Shown one piece after another: positions 1 through 5,862 of a stretch of DNA of 6,383 nt. The first letter of the stretch is position 1; each line of letters opens with the position of its first letter. A program made the translations under genes and the position numbers. This DNA is from JAEXNA01 sp050486105 (GTDB lineage Bacteria > Vulcanimicrobiota > Xenobia > Xenobiales > JADMJV01): the NCBI GenBank assembly GCA_050486105.1, contig JBJHCR010000350.1, positions 1 through 6,383 on the forward strand, written 5' to 3'. A model generated the notes under the pieces. That model was not told where the DNA came from. It searched no databases and was given only the letters and a program-made list of their open reading frames with translations.

Positions 1-273
1 GAACTCTACCGTGAACTGCAAGATGAGGCCGAATCCTACGGGATTAGCCGAGGATGGATGGCTCGGGCCCAGCCTCTCACGGTCTCCGAATTTCGACCTC
101 CACAGGACCACGCTTTATGGGGTTACTTGCTTACCTTACGTTATCGCCCTAGTCGTCACGGACCCGGGTTGGAGGTTCCCGACTGGTTCATCTATAACGA
201 ACAGTTCTGTCAGCACTATCACGGAACACTGGGCCTGGTTCCGCCAGCAGAGATGCCTGAGTTCATTATTTGA
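1..273 (+). CDS. cas3: Cas3 helicase-nuclease, C-terminal fragment (5' end outside the window)
   Basis: The frame is open from base 1 to the TGA at 271-273, giving the last 90 residues of a longer protein. Type I-C Cas3 is normally over 700 residues and is the HD nuclease and SF2 helicase that Cascade recruits to unwind and shred target DNA. None of its catalytic motifs fall in this piece, so the call rests on position (directly before cas5c, as in type I-C operons) and on resemblance to the Cas3 C-terminal domain. The supporting segment is the stretch around residues 14-30, with GISRGWMARAQPLTV, followed by a mixed hydrophobic tail. The stop overlaps or closely precedes the cas5c start, which fits one operon. 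An in-frame ATG at 58 is internal and should not be taken as a start. Confidence 0.78.
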   Translation, partial: ELYRELQDEAESYGISRGWMARAQPLTVSEFRPPQDHALWGYLLTLRYRPSRHGPGLEVPDWFIYNEQFCQHYHGTLGLVPPAEMPEFII

Positions 274-284
274 AGGGAGAGTTC

Positions 285-1004
285 GTGAAGGGGAAACTGC
301 ATATCATAACAGTTTGGGGGGACCTGGCTTGCTTTACCAGACCTGAAGCGAAAGTTGAAAGACTCACCTACCCAATCATAACACCCTCGGCGGCCCGAGG
401 TATTTTCGATGCCATCTATTGGAAGCCAGATGGAGGGCTCTATTGGCAAGTTGAGCGCATCGAGGTGCTCCGGGACCTACGTTACATTTCGCTTCGCCGC
501 AACGAAGTGAAAAACAAGATGGACAATGAGCGAACCATACATCAGTGGATGACGGGAAAAGCCGAGCCCGAGCCTCTGTGGGCCGACGGCACGAAGGACC
601 TCCTCGGTACCGATCAACGGGGACGCACACAGCGCCAGACCATCGCCTTGAAAGATGTCCGGTATCGGTTGCACGCGAGGATGGTCAGTCGTCGAAATCG
701 GCCGATCAATCCCCAGGATGCCCAGTTTGAGCGGCGCGTCAGGAGTGGTAAGTGTTTTTACCAGCCATATCTCGGATGTCGAGAGTTTCCCTGTTATTTT
801 GAACTCTCGGAAGTTGAAGAACCGCCCGTAGACCTAAGTCTCGACCTGGGTCTGATGCTTTACGACGTCTTTCCCCTCGACCGAGACTGCACATCCCATT
901 CGGCTCCCTCCATAAGTCTTTTTCGAGCTAGAGTCCAGAGCGGTGTTATGGAGGTTCCACCGTATAACAGCGACCTAGTGCTGAAAGAACAGGAAGCAGT
1001 TTAG
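285..1004 (+). CDS. cas5c: Cas5c (Cas5d), crRNA-processing endoribonuclease and Cascade subunit
   Basis: In type I-C, which has no Cas6, Cas5c cuts the pre-crRNA at the base of the repeat hairpin and stays on the 5' handle within Cascade. The N-terminus is diagnostic: VWGDLACFTRPEAKVER at about residues 10-26, then TPSAARGIFDAIYWKP at 33-48. Tyr45 in AIYWKP matches the tyrosine implicated in catalysis in Bacillus halodurans Cas5c (Tyr46). I could not place the second basic catalytic patch with certainty; LKDVRY at 122-127 is the likely region. Later hallmarks are CFYQPYLGCREFPCYFE and a C-terminal LFRARVQSGVMEVP. I chose GTG 285 (239 residues) because a purine-rich Shine-Dalgarno (AAGGGAGAG, 273-281) lies just upstream and the family usually starts a few residues before VWGDFACF. 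TTG 270, overlapping the cas3 stop, is an in-frame alternative adding five residues. Confidence 0.95.
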   Translation: MKGKLHIITVWGDLACFTRPEAKVERLTYPIITPSAARGIFDAIYWKPDGGLYWQVERIEVLRDLRYISLRRNEVKNKMDNERTIHQWMTGKAEPEPLWADGTKDLLGTDQRGRTQRQTIALKDVRYRLHARMVSRRNRPINPQDAQFERRVRSGKCFYQPYLGCREFPCYFELSEVEEPPVDLSLDLGLMLYDVFPLDRDCTSHSAPSISLFRARVQSGVMEVPPYNSDLVLKEQEAV

Positions 1005-1006
1005 TT

Positions 1007-2770
1007 ATGCTTCACCAGTTATCTGAATATGCGGATTCCGTGGGCCTGGTTTCCGAACCAGGATTTAGTGCTAAGAGGGTTCATTGGGCCATCAATGTTA
1101 CTTCTGAGGGGCGATTTCTAGCGGTGGAAGACCTGCGAGATGGGACGAAAGGGCGGAAATTCAAGCAATGCCCCGACCTTTCCCAGCCTGAACTCATAGG
1201 TGGCGGCGGGGTTCGAAGCCAGTTTCTAGCAGAGTCGGTGGCCTTGCTTACGGGCCTCCTTCAGAAACCGATTTCAGATGCCAAGAAGCTGGAACGATAC
1301 CAAGCAAAGCGGGGATTCTTCATTGATTTGATTGATCAGGTCTCACAGGAGGTTCAGGAAGCCTCTTGGCTTCACGCCGCGGCTCGTTTTCTTGGCAGCA
1401 CAGAGGATGTCGCACGTGCACGCGCCGAGTGCGAAGGACTGAAGGCCAAGCCGACTGATACCGTGGTTGTCGTAGTAGAAGAGGAGAACCCCTTAGAGTC
1501 CACCACCTGGCATGCTTGGTGGCGGTCGTGGCGGCAGAAGCTGAAGGCGAAGCTTGAGTCTGATTCAGTCGGAGGCTACCGGCGGAGAGACCTCCTGTCC
1601 GGAGAACTTGTCGAACCGCTCTCAACGCACCCGAAGATCAAAGGCTTGGCCGGTATCGGCGGCCTTGGCACCGGAGATTCTCTGATTAGCTTCGACAAAC
1701 TGGCATTTCAATCATACGGCTTAGAACAATCACAGAACGCCTCTCTTTCTGAGGAATCCGCGGTGCGCTACGCATCAGCTTTGAACCATTTGCTAGAGCA
1801 CGGTGAAAAGCTTGCGGACACGAAAATCTGTTACTGGTACTCGGAAGAGACGGAGACCGATGACCTGTTCTCAATCCTTTTGGATCCCAGGGATGTCGAA
1901 GACCATCGCTCCTCTAAAGTCATAGTCCTGCTCCGAGCACTGAGCAAAGGCACGAGACCAGATGGATTTTCAGACCGTTTCCATTATTTCATTCTTTCGG
2001 GGTGCTCGGGACGGGTCATGATCCGGGATTGGTGTGAAGGAGAACTTTCATCTCTACAAGCCGCCGTTCGGAGCTGGTTTGAGGACCTATCAATTGTAGC
2101 CTTGGACGGTATCAATCTGGCGCCCGCGCGGACATTCTATGCCGTCTTAGCATCACTTTTTCGGGATCCTAGTAAAGAGCTACCGAGCCCTTTCGCTCAA
2201 GACTTGTTTCGCCGAGCTGTCAACGCCAAGCCGCTCCCAGCCAGGATCGTACCTTTGGCTTTAAATAGGCTCAAGAGTGATATCGTTTCAGATCAGACCA
2301 GCTTCAATACTGCCCGAATGGGACTTCTGAAAGCTTATCTCAACCGAAAGAACGGAGACCAAACTGTGAACCCTTACCTAAACCATGAGCATCCCGATCC
2401 GGCCTATCATTGCGGGCGATTGCTGGCCGTCCTGGCGCGGCTTCAGCAGGCAGCCCTTGGTGATGTGGGCGCCGGGGTAGTTCAACGCTTTTACTCGGCA
2501 ACCAGTCAGGCGCCCGCACTAACCCTGGGACGGATGTTGGCAAACGCCCAGAATCACTTGGCCAAACTCGGTGGTGGATTGGCTCACCTTTTCGATACTG
2601 AGATCGCCAGCATCGTGGCCCGAGTCGATAGCAGATTCCCCCAAACGCTGGACCTGGAAAGGCAAAGCCTTTTCGCGCTCGGGTATTATCAACAACTGGC
2701 CGAGATGGCCAGAATTGCATCTGAAAGGAAAGCCCAGAAATTGAAGGACAAGATTGAGGAGAGCAACTAA
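1007..2770 (+). CDS. cas8c: Cas8c (Csd1), type I-C Cascade large subunit
   Basis: This 587-residue protein matches the usual size of Cas8c, the large Cascade subunit that recognises the PAM and helps open target DNA. The N-terminus has the family pattern of a short helix (MLHQLSEYADSVGL) then a strand pair ending in VEDLRDG. Further family-like blocks are GLAGIGGLGTGDSLISFDK and AFQSYGLEQSQNA at about 213-245, a VxxLLxxG-like helix ALNHLLEHGEKLADTKICYW after it, and ILSGCSGRVMIRDW at 329-342. The C-terminal ~134 residues are helical, with PDPAYHCGRLLAVLARLQ, and correspond to the region that in other type I-C systems is also translated separately as Cas11c. The start ATG lies two bases after the cas5c stop with AGGAAG at 991-996. 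The stop overlaps the cas7c ATG by one base (TAATG). Confidence 0.95.
   Translation: MLHQLSEYADSVGLVSEPGFSAKRVHWAINVTSEGRFLAVEDLRDGTKGRKFKQCPDLSQPELIGGGGVRSQFLAESVALLTGLLQKPISDAKKLERYQAKRGFFIDLIDQVSQEVQEASWLHAAARFLGSTEDVARARAECEGLKAKPTDTVVVVVEEENPLESTTWHAWWRSWRQKLKAKLESDSVGGYRRRDLLSGELVEPLSTHPKIKGLAGIGGLGTGDSLISFDKLAFQSYGLEQSQNASLSEESAVRYASALNHLLEHGEKLADTKICYWYSEETETDDLFSILLDPRDVEDHRSSKVIVLLRALSKGTRPDGFSDRFHYFILSGCSGRVMIRDWCEGELSSLQAAVRSWFEDLSIVALDGINLAPARTFYAVLASLFRDPSKELPSPFAQDLFRRAVNAKPLPARIVPLALNRLKSDIVSDQTSFNTARMGLLKAYLNRKNGDQTVNPYLNHEHPDPAYHCGRLLAVLARLQQAALGDVGAGVVQRFYSATSQAPALTLGRMLANAQNHLAKLGGGLAHLFDTEIASIVARVDSRFPQTLDLERQSLFALGYYQQLAEMARIASERKAQKLKDKIEESN
2354..2368 (+). promoter_or_regulatory. 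Internal ribosome binding site and GTG start for Cas11c
   Basis: GGAG at 2354-2357 (within AACGGAGACC) sits eight bases before an in-frame GTG at 2366-2368, inside the cas8c coding sequence. Placement at the border of the C-terminal helical domain matches where Cas11c translation starts in other type I-C operons. Confidence 0.55.
2366..2770 (+). CDS. cas11c: Predicted Cas11c small subunit from an internal start within cas8c
   Basis: Established work on type I-C shows that the small subunit Cas11c is made by independent translation of the 3' part of cas8c. Here an in-frame GTG at 2366 (cas8c codon 454) is preceded by GGAG at 2354-2357 with an 8-nt spacing, a good internal ribosome binding site. 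The product would be 134 residues, close to the size of known Cas11c. It begins just before PDPAYHCGRLLAVLARLQ, where the helical C-terminal domain starts. Two or more copies would line the Cascade belly and contact the target strands. The reading frame and Shine-Dalgarno are seen; use of the start is inferred. The nearby ATG at 2385 is out of frame, which makes the GTG the best candidate. Confidence 0.68.
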   Translation: MNPYLNHEHPDPAYHCGRLLAVLARLQQAALGDVGAGVVQRFYSATSQAPALTLGRMLANAQNHLAKLGGGLAHLFDTEIASIVARVDSRFPQTLDLERQSLFALGYYQQLAEMARIASERKAQKLKDKIEESN

Positions 2771-3723
2771 TGAGCCTGAAGAACAGATACGATTTTCTTT
2801 TTTTGTTCGACTGTGAGAACGGCAACCCTAATGGAGACCCCGATGCGGGGAACGCGCCGAGAGTTGACCCTGAAGATCTTCACGGACTTGTTTCCGACGT
2901 GGCTATAAAGCGGCGGATTAGGAACTTCGTCCAGCTTGCGAGAAGCAACCAAATGCCCCATGCAATTTTCGTAGAGCATGCCACCAATCTCAATAGACCA
3001 ATTGCCCGAGCTCACGAAGAAACTGAGGGCGGATTGAAGACAGACCCCCGAAAGAAAGGGGCTAGCAAGACTAAGGTAGAGCTCGCTCGTAATTGGATGT
3101 GCGAGAACTTCTTCGACGTGCGGACTTTTGGAGCGGTCATGTCGACAGGCGCTAATGCCGGTCAGGTGCGTGGTCCAGTGCAACTCGCTTTTGCGCGCTC
3201 AGTAGATCCAGTTCTACCCTTAGACATTTCAATTACGAGGATGGCCGTCGCTGATAAGGCGGGAGGGGCCAAGACCGCCGAGGACTATGCCAAATGGGAG
3301 GCAGAGCAACCCGAGGACCAACTCCGTACAATGGGTCGTAAAGCCCTTATACCTTACGGGCTTTACGCGGCCAAGGGTTTTGTCAGTGCACATCTGGCGG
3401 ATGAGACCGGTTTTAGTGAAGATGACCTGGAGCTACTTTGGTCGGCTCTCTTGGGGATGTACGAGCACGATCGCTCCGCGAGCAAGGGATTCATGTCAAC
3501 CAGAGCCCTGTACATTTTCAAGCATGTGGGTACAGACGCGGACCCCCAGCAGAAGGAACGCCAGGCCAAGTTGGGTTGTGCTCCGGCCCATAAACTGATT
3601 GAGCTGGGCCAGATTATAGATGTTGTCAAGTCTAACGATAGAGCGGCTCGCCGCTTCAGTGACTACAACGTCATCGTTCATCGAGACCGCATCCCGAATG
3701 GCGTGGAACTGATCGAGCGATGA
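2770..3723 (+). CDS. cas7c: Cas7c (Csd2), Cascade backbone subunit
   Basis: Cas7c is the RAMP-fold protein that polymerises along the crRNA spacer to form the Cascade backbone. The N-terminal signature is very clear: FLFDCENGNPNGDPDAGN (residues 11-28), then PRVDPE and a helix SDVAIKRRIRNFV. Mid-protein family blocks are FFDVRTFGAVMSTG, QVRGPVQLAFARSVDPVLP and ISITRMAV. The second half contains MGRKALIPYGLYAAKGFVSA and SASKGFMSTRALYIFKH. At 317 residues it is somewhat longer than the roughly 280-290 I expect; part of the excess seems to be a charged insert after ITRMAV (DKAGGAKTAEDYAKWEAEQPED region). The ATG overlaps the cas8c stop by one base and has a strong Shine-Dalgarno, AGGAG at 2757-2761 with 8-nt spacing, suiting the high stoichiometry of this subunit. 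The stop overlaps the cas4 ATG (ATGA). Confidence 0.97.
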   Translation: MSLKNRYDFLFLFDCENGNPNGDPDAGNAPRVDPEDLHGLVSDVAIKRRIRNFVQLARSNQMPHAIFVEHATNLNRPIARAHEETEGGLKTDPRKKGASKTKVELARNWMCENFFDVRTFGAVMSTGANAGQVRGPVQLAFARSVDPVLPLDISITRMAVADKAGGAKTAEDYAKWEAEQPEDQLRTMGRKALIPYGLYAAKGFVSAHLADETGFSEDDLELLWSALLGMYEHDRSASKGFMSTRALYIFKHVGTDADPQQKERQAKLGCAPAHKLIELGQIIDVVKSNDRAARRFSDYNVIVHRDRIPNGVELIER

Positions 3724-4334
3724 GTCACGGGGATGACTATATCCCCCTTTCCGCGATAAACCACTACAGCTACTGTCCCAGACGCTGTGCTCTCATTCAC
3801 TTGGAAGGAGAATTCTCGGACAATGTGCACACAGTTGCAGGGACCCACCGGCACATTGCAGTTGACTGCTCACGGCTCAAGGTGACCGAGGGTACTCGGA
3901 TTGAACTGGCGCTTTCGGTCTGGTCGGACAGGCTGCGTGTGCGGGGGCGATGCGATGTGGTGGAGTTCAGAGTGGATGGCTCCGTCTGTCCGGTGGAGTA
4001 CAAACTTGGCCGCCGGAAAAGATGGACCAACGATGACCTTCAAGTCGCCGCTCAAGCGATGTGTTTGGAAGAGATGTTGAATCTCGAAATACCTCTCGGG
4101 CTGATCTTTCATCACAAGTCTCGGCGGCTTCGAGAGGTGCTGATCACGGAGGAACTCCGCGCTCAAACAAAGGAAGTTGTAGAGGCCATCCATCGTTTGT
4201 TGGAGGAGGCGAATACCTTGCCCCCTCCAACGGAGAAACGCCAACGCTGCCCGGAGTGTTCGCTTGAGCCGATTTGTCAACCCGATTTGTGGCGGGCAGC
4301 ACGAAATCTGGAGGGCGTGCAATGGTGTATTTGA
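3720..4334 (+). CDS. cas4: Cas4, PAM-selecting Fe-S nuclease of the adaptation complex
   Basis: Cas4 is a RecB-like (PD-D/ExK) exonuclease with an iron-sulphur cluster; with Cas1-Cas2 it checks the PAM and trims prespacers so they integrate in the right orientation. All key positions are visible in the 204 residues. The N-terminal cysteine is in YCPRRC (Cys19 or Cys23), and the C-terminal cluster ligands are Cys177, Cys180 and Cys186 in CPECSLEPIC. The nuclease motifs are His45 (GTHRH), Asp79 (GRCDVVE), and Glu93-x-Lys95 (PVEYKLG). The helix LQVAAQAMCLEEML at 107-120 carries the Q-rich motif. The start overlaps the cas7c stop by four bases with only a weak Shine-Dalgarno, so translation is probably coupled. 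The last 13 bases overlap cas1 in another frame. Confidence 0.96.
   Translation: MSHGDDYIPLSAINHYSYCPRRCALIHLEGEFSDNVHTVAGTHRHIAVDCSRLKVTEGTRIELALSVWSDRLRVRGRCDVVEFRVDGSVCPVEYKLGRRKRWTNDDLQVAAQAMCLEEMLNLEIPLGLIFHHKSRRLREVLITEELRAQTKEVVEAIHRLLEEANTLPPPTEKRQRCPECSLEPICQPDLWRAARNLEGVQWCI
4310..4324 (+). promoter_or_regulatory. Shine-Dalgarno that fixes the cas1 start, inside the end of cas4
   Basis: GGAGG at 4310-4314 precedes ATG 4322 by seven bases. It lies within the last codons of cas4, so cas1 is translated from a site embedded in its neighbour. The farther upstream ATG at 4274 lacks a comparable site and would add a non-family extension. Confidence 0.7.
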
Positions 4335-5353
4335 ATACCCTATACGTTACTTCGGACAAGACTTATCTCCGACTGGAGGGGCAGACGGTGGTGGTCCACA
4401 TCGAAGAGTCGAAGCGTCTCCAGGTTCCGTTGCATCATTTAGGTGGCTTGGTCCTGCAGGACACTACAAGGGTTAGCGCGCCACTTCTGAACCGCTGTGC
4501 TGACGAAGGTCTCAGCATAGTGTGGCTGAAACGCAACGGGCGCTTTGGTTCCAGATTAGAGGGACCGACAAGAGGCAATGTCTTGCTAAGACTTGCCCAA
4601 TACGGAGCCCATGTTGACGATGAGTTTTCCCTCGGTCTGGCCCGTTCTTTCATCGAGGGAAAGTTGGCAAATCTGCGTCAAGTCGTCGTTCGGGCAAAGC
4701 GAGAATCTGATGACGAGGAGGTTCGAGCTGAATTCGCTGGGGCTGCAGAGTCTATCGCGAAGGCGCAACGAAAACTAGACCTGTGTTCTGACCTCGGAGA
4801 ACTAAGAGGCCGCGAGGGCCAGGGGTCGGCGGCATACTTTGCCGTCTTCGAGAAACTCATCAAGGAGCGTTTTCAGAAGGATTTCCCATTCTCGAAACGG
4901 CAAAGGCGGCCACCACCCGATCCGGTTAATGCGCTATTGTCGTTCACCTACGCCCTTCTTGTTGCTGACTGTCGCAGTGCTCTGGAAACGGTGGGCTTGG
5001 ATCCTCAGTTGGGATTTCTGCACCGAGTTCGCCCGGGTCGGGCCTCCCTGGCTCTCGATTTGATGGAGGAGTTCCGGGCTCCCCTCGCAGATCGACTGGT
5101 CCTGACGTTGATCAATCGCGGCCAGGTTTCTCGAGGAGATTTCGTCTGGCGACCTGGTGGATGCGTGGAGCTTTCCGATGATGCCCGGCGAACTCTGATC
5201 GGACTTTATCAAGCCCGTAAGAAGGAGTCACTAACCCATCCCGTTCTCAACAGCACCGTTCCTATAGGGGTGCTTCCGATGATTCAGGCGCGTCTTCTTG
5301 CTCGAGTGCTTCGAGGAGATAGCGACCGCTATCTGCCTTTCTTCCGTCGATAG
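4322..5353 (+). CDS. cas1: Cas1, CRISPR integrase
   Basis: Cas1 is the metal-dependent integrase that, with Cas2, inserts new spacers at the leader-repeat junction. With ATG 4322 the product is 343 residues, normal for type I-C, and starts MVYLNTLYVTSDKTYLRLEG as in the family. The N-terminal beta domain includes VPLHHLGGLVLQ (35-46). The C-terminal helical catalytic domain has Glu165 (RGREGQGSAAYF), His234 (GFLHRVRPGRASL) and Asp246/Glu249 in LDLMEEFR; these are the expected metal ligands, so the enzyme looks active. The frame extends upstream to an ATG at 4274, but those 16 residues lie wholly over cas4 and lack family resemblance. ATG 4322 has GGAGG at 4310-4314 with 7-nt spacing, which decides the start. 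It overlaps cas4 by 13 bases. Confidence 0.97.
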   Translation: MVYLNTLYVTSDKTYLRLEGQTVVVHIEESKRLQVPLHHLGGLVLQDTTRVSAPLLNRCADEGLSIVWLKRNGRFGSRLEGPTRGNVLLRLAQYGAHVDDEFSLGLARSFIEGKLANLRQVVVRAKRESDDEEVRAEFAGAAESIAKAQRKLDLCSDLGELRGREGQGSAAYFAVFEKLIKERFQKDFPFSKRQRRPPPDPVNALLSFTYALLVADCRSALETVGLDPQLGFLHRVRPGRASLALDLMEEFRAPLADRLVLTLINRGQVSRGDFVWRPGGCVELSDDARRTLIGLYQARKKESLTHPVLNSTVPIGVLPMIQARLLARVLRGDSDRYLPFFRR

Positions 5354-5355
5354 TG

Positions 5356-5649
5356 ATGTTTCATCTCCTCGTAGCTTATGATGTTTGCACCGAGACAAAT
5401 AGCGGAAAAACGCGTTTACGCCGGGTTGCCAAGATATGTGAAAGTTATGGCCAGCGAATCCAGAAGTCGTTGTTCGAATGTCTGGTCGATGGAAAGACTT
5501 TTGAGACCCTTGAGTCGAGGCTGCTGTCCACAATCGACAGCTCCGAAGATAGCCTCCGCATTTACACGATCGCTAAACCTTTCGAAAAGAATGTTAGGGA
5601 ATATGGCATCAACCGGAGTATCGATTTTTCCGGGCCGCTGGTACTCTAG
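5356..5649 (+). CDS. cas2: Cas2, structural partner of Cas1 in spacer integration
   Basis: Cas2 forms the central dimer bridging two Cas1 dimers during spacer integration. The 97-residue protein has the ferredoxin-like family pattern: first strand HLLVAYDV with the conserved Asp9, helix TRLRRVAKICESYGQRIQ, strand SLFECLVD, helix with FETLESRLLSTID, then DSLRIYTI, and a C-terminal tail DFSGPLVL as in type I-C Cas2. I use ATG 5356, two bases after the cas1 TAG. GTG 5353, which shares its first base with that stop (TAGTGATG), is an equally in-frame alternative adding one residue. I see no convincing Shine-Dalgarno, so re-initiation by ribosomes finishing cas1 is likely. It is the last gene before the leader. 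Confidence 0.95.
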   Translation: MFHLLVAYDVCTETNSGKTRLRRVAKICESYGQRIQKSLFECLVDGKTFETLESRLLSTIDSSEDSLRIYTIAKPFEKNVREYGINRSIDFSGPLVL

Positions 5650-5690
5650 CGCGAACCGAAAGCAAGGTGGGATTCCCGGAATGTTCGCGC
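5649..5690 (+). repeat. Inverted repeat GCGCGAAC / GTTCGCGC at the leader start
   Basis: GCGCGAAC at 5649-5656 (its first base is the last base of the cas2 stop) is perfectly complementary to GTTCGCGC at 5683-5690, with 26 nt between. The interval itself has a small GGG-ATT-CCC hairpin at 5669-5677. No T-run follows directly, so a simple intrinsic terminator is not supported. It may be a transcript structure after cas2 or a protein-binding element of the leader. As I recall, similar GCGAACC...GGTTCGC pairs occur in other type I-C leaders, but I could not check this here. Confidence 0.6.
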
Positions 5691-5825
5691 AGAGGATTGG
5701 CCTAGCTTTTATCCTTTTTCACCGGACTGAATCGAGGCAATGCTTCGCCGACTCTCCTTCTGGCAAGCAGGTTCGCGTCCAATCGTTCAGGAACTGTTAT
5801 AGAGACTGGCTCCAGAGATGGGGCT
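5650..5825 (+). promoter_or_regulatory. CRISPR leader
   Basis: This 176-nt non-coding stretch lies between the cas2 stop and the first repeat, at the end where repeats are in the transcribed orientation. It should hold the array promoter and the sequences that guide Cas1-Cas2 to the first repeat. It contains the motif CGCGAACC at 5650-5657, its partner GTTCGCGC at 5683-5690 and GGTTCGCG at 5770-5777, a T-rich run around 5706-5719, and a possible extended -10 at 5795-5803. Long open frames crossing it run into the repeats and are repeat artefacts, not genes. Confidence 0.8.
5795..5803 (+). promoter_or_regulatory. Possible extended -10 promoter for the CRISPR array
   Basis: TGTTATAGA fits an extended -10 (TGn followed by TATAGA). 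Transcription would begin near 5810, about 16 nt before the first repeat, a sensible position for pre-crRNA. No good -35 hexamer is present at 16-18 nt spacing, and the host sigma factor preference is unknown, so this is tentative. Confidence 0.3.
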
Positions 5826-5862
5826 GTCGCCACGGCCTTCGGGCTGTGGCGTGGATTGAAAC
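5826..5862 (+). repeat. First CRISPR repeat (integration site), consensus unit
   Basis: This leader-proximal 37-nt unit is the expected target for new spacer insertion, at its junction with the leader (5825/5826). It is identical to the other seven units. The hairpin arms are CGCCACGGCC at 5828-5837 and GGCTGTGGCG at 5842-5851, with the TTCG loop at 5838-5841. Confidence 0.95.

Noticed and set aside
11..346. A 111-codon + strand frame over the cas3/cas5c junction
   Set aside because: It overlaps the Cas3 C-terminus and the strongly recognisable Cas5c N-terminus in another frame, and its sequence resembles nothing.
2340..2825. A 161-codon open frame on the minus strand over the end of cas8c
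   Set aside because: It is antisense to well-supported cas8c and cas7c, has no recognisable family pattern or ribosome binding site, and looks like a codon-bias shadow.
5649..5690. The leader inverted repeat as a Rho-independent terminator of the cas operon
   Set aside because: The arms are 26 nt apart and no T-run directly follows the second arm; the nearest T-rich stretch starts about 16 nt later and is interrupted.
5741..5825. A possible IHF-like site in the leader
   Set aside because: I found no convincing match to the IHF consensus, and IHF dependence is not general for type I-C.
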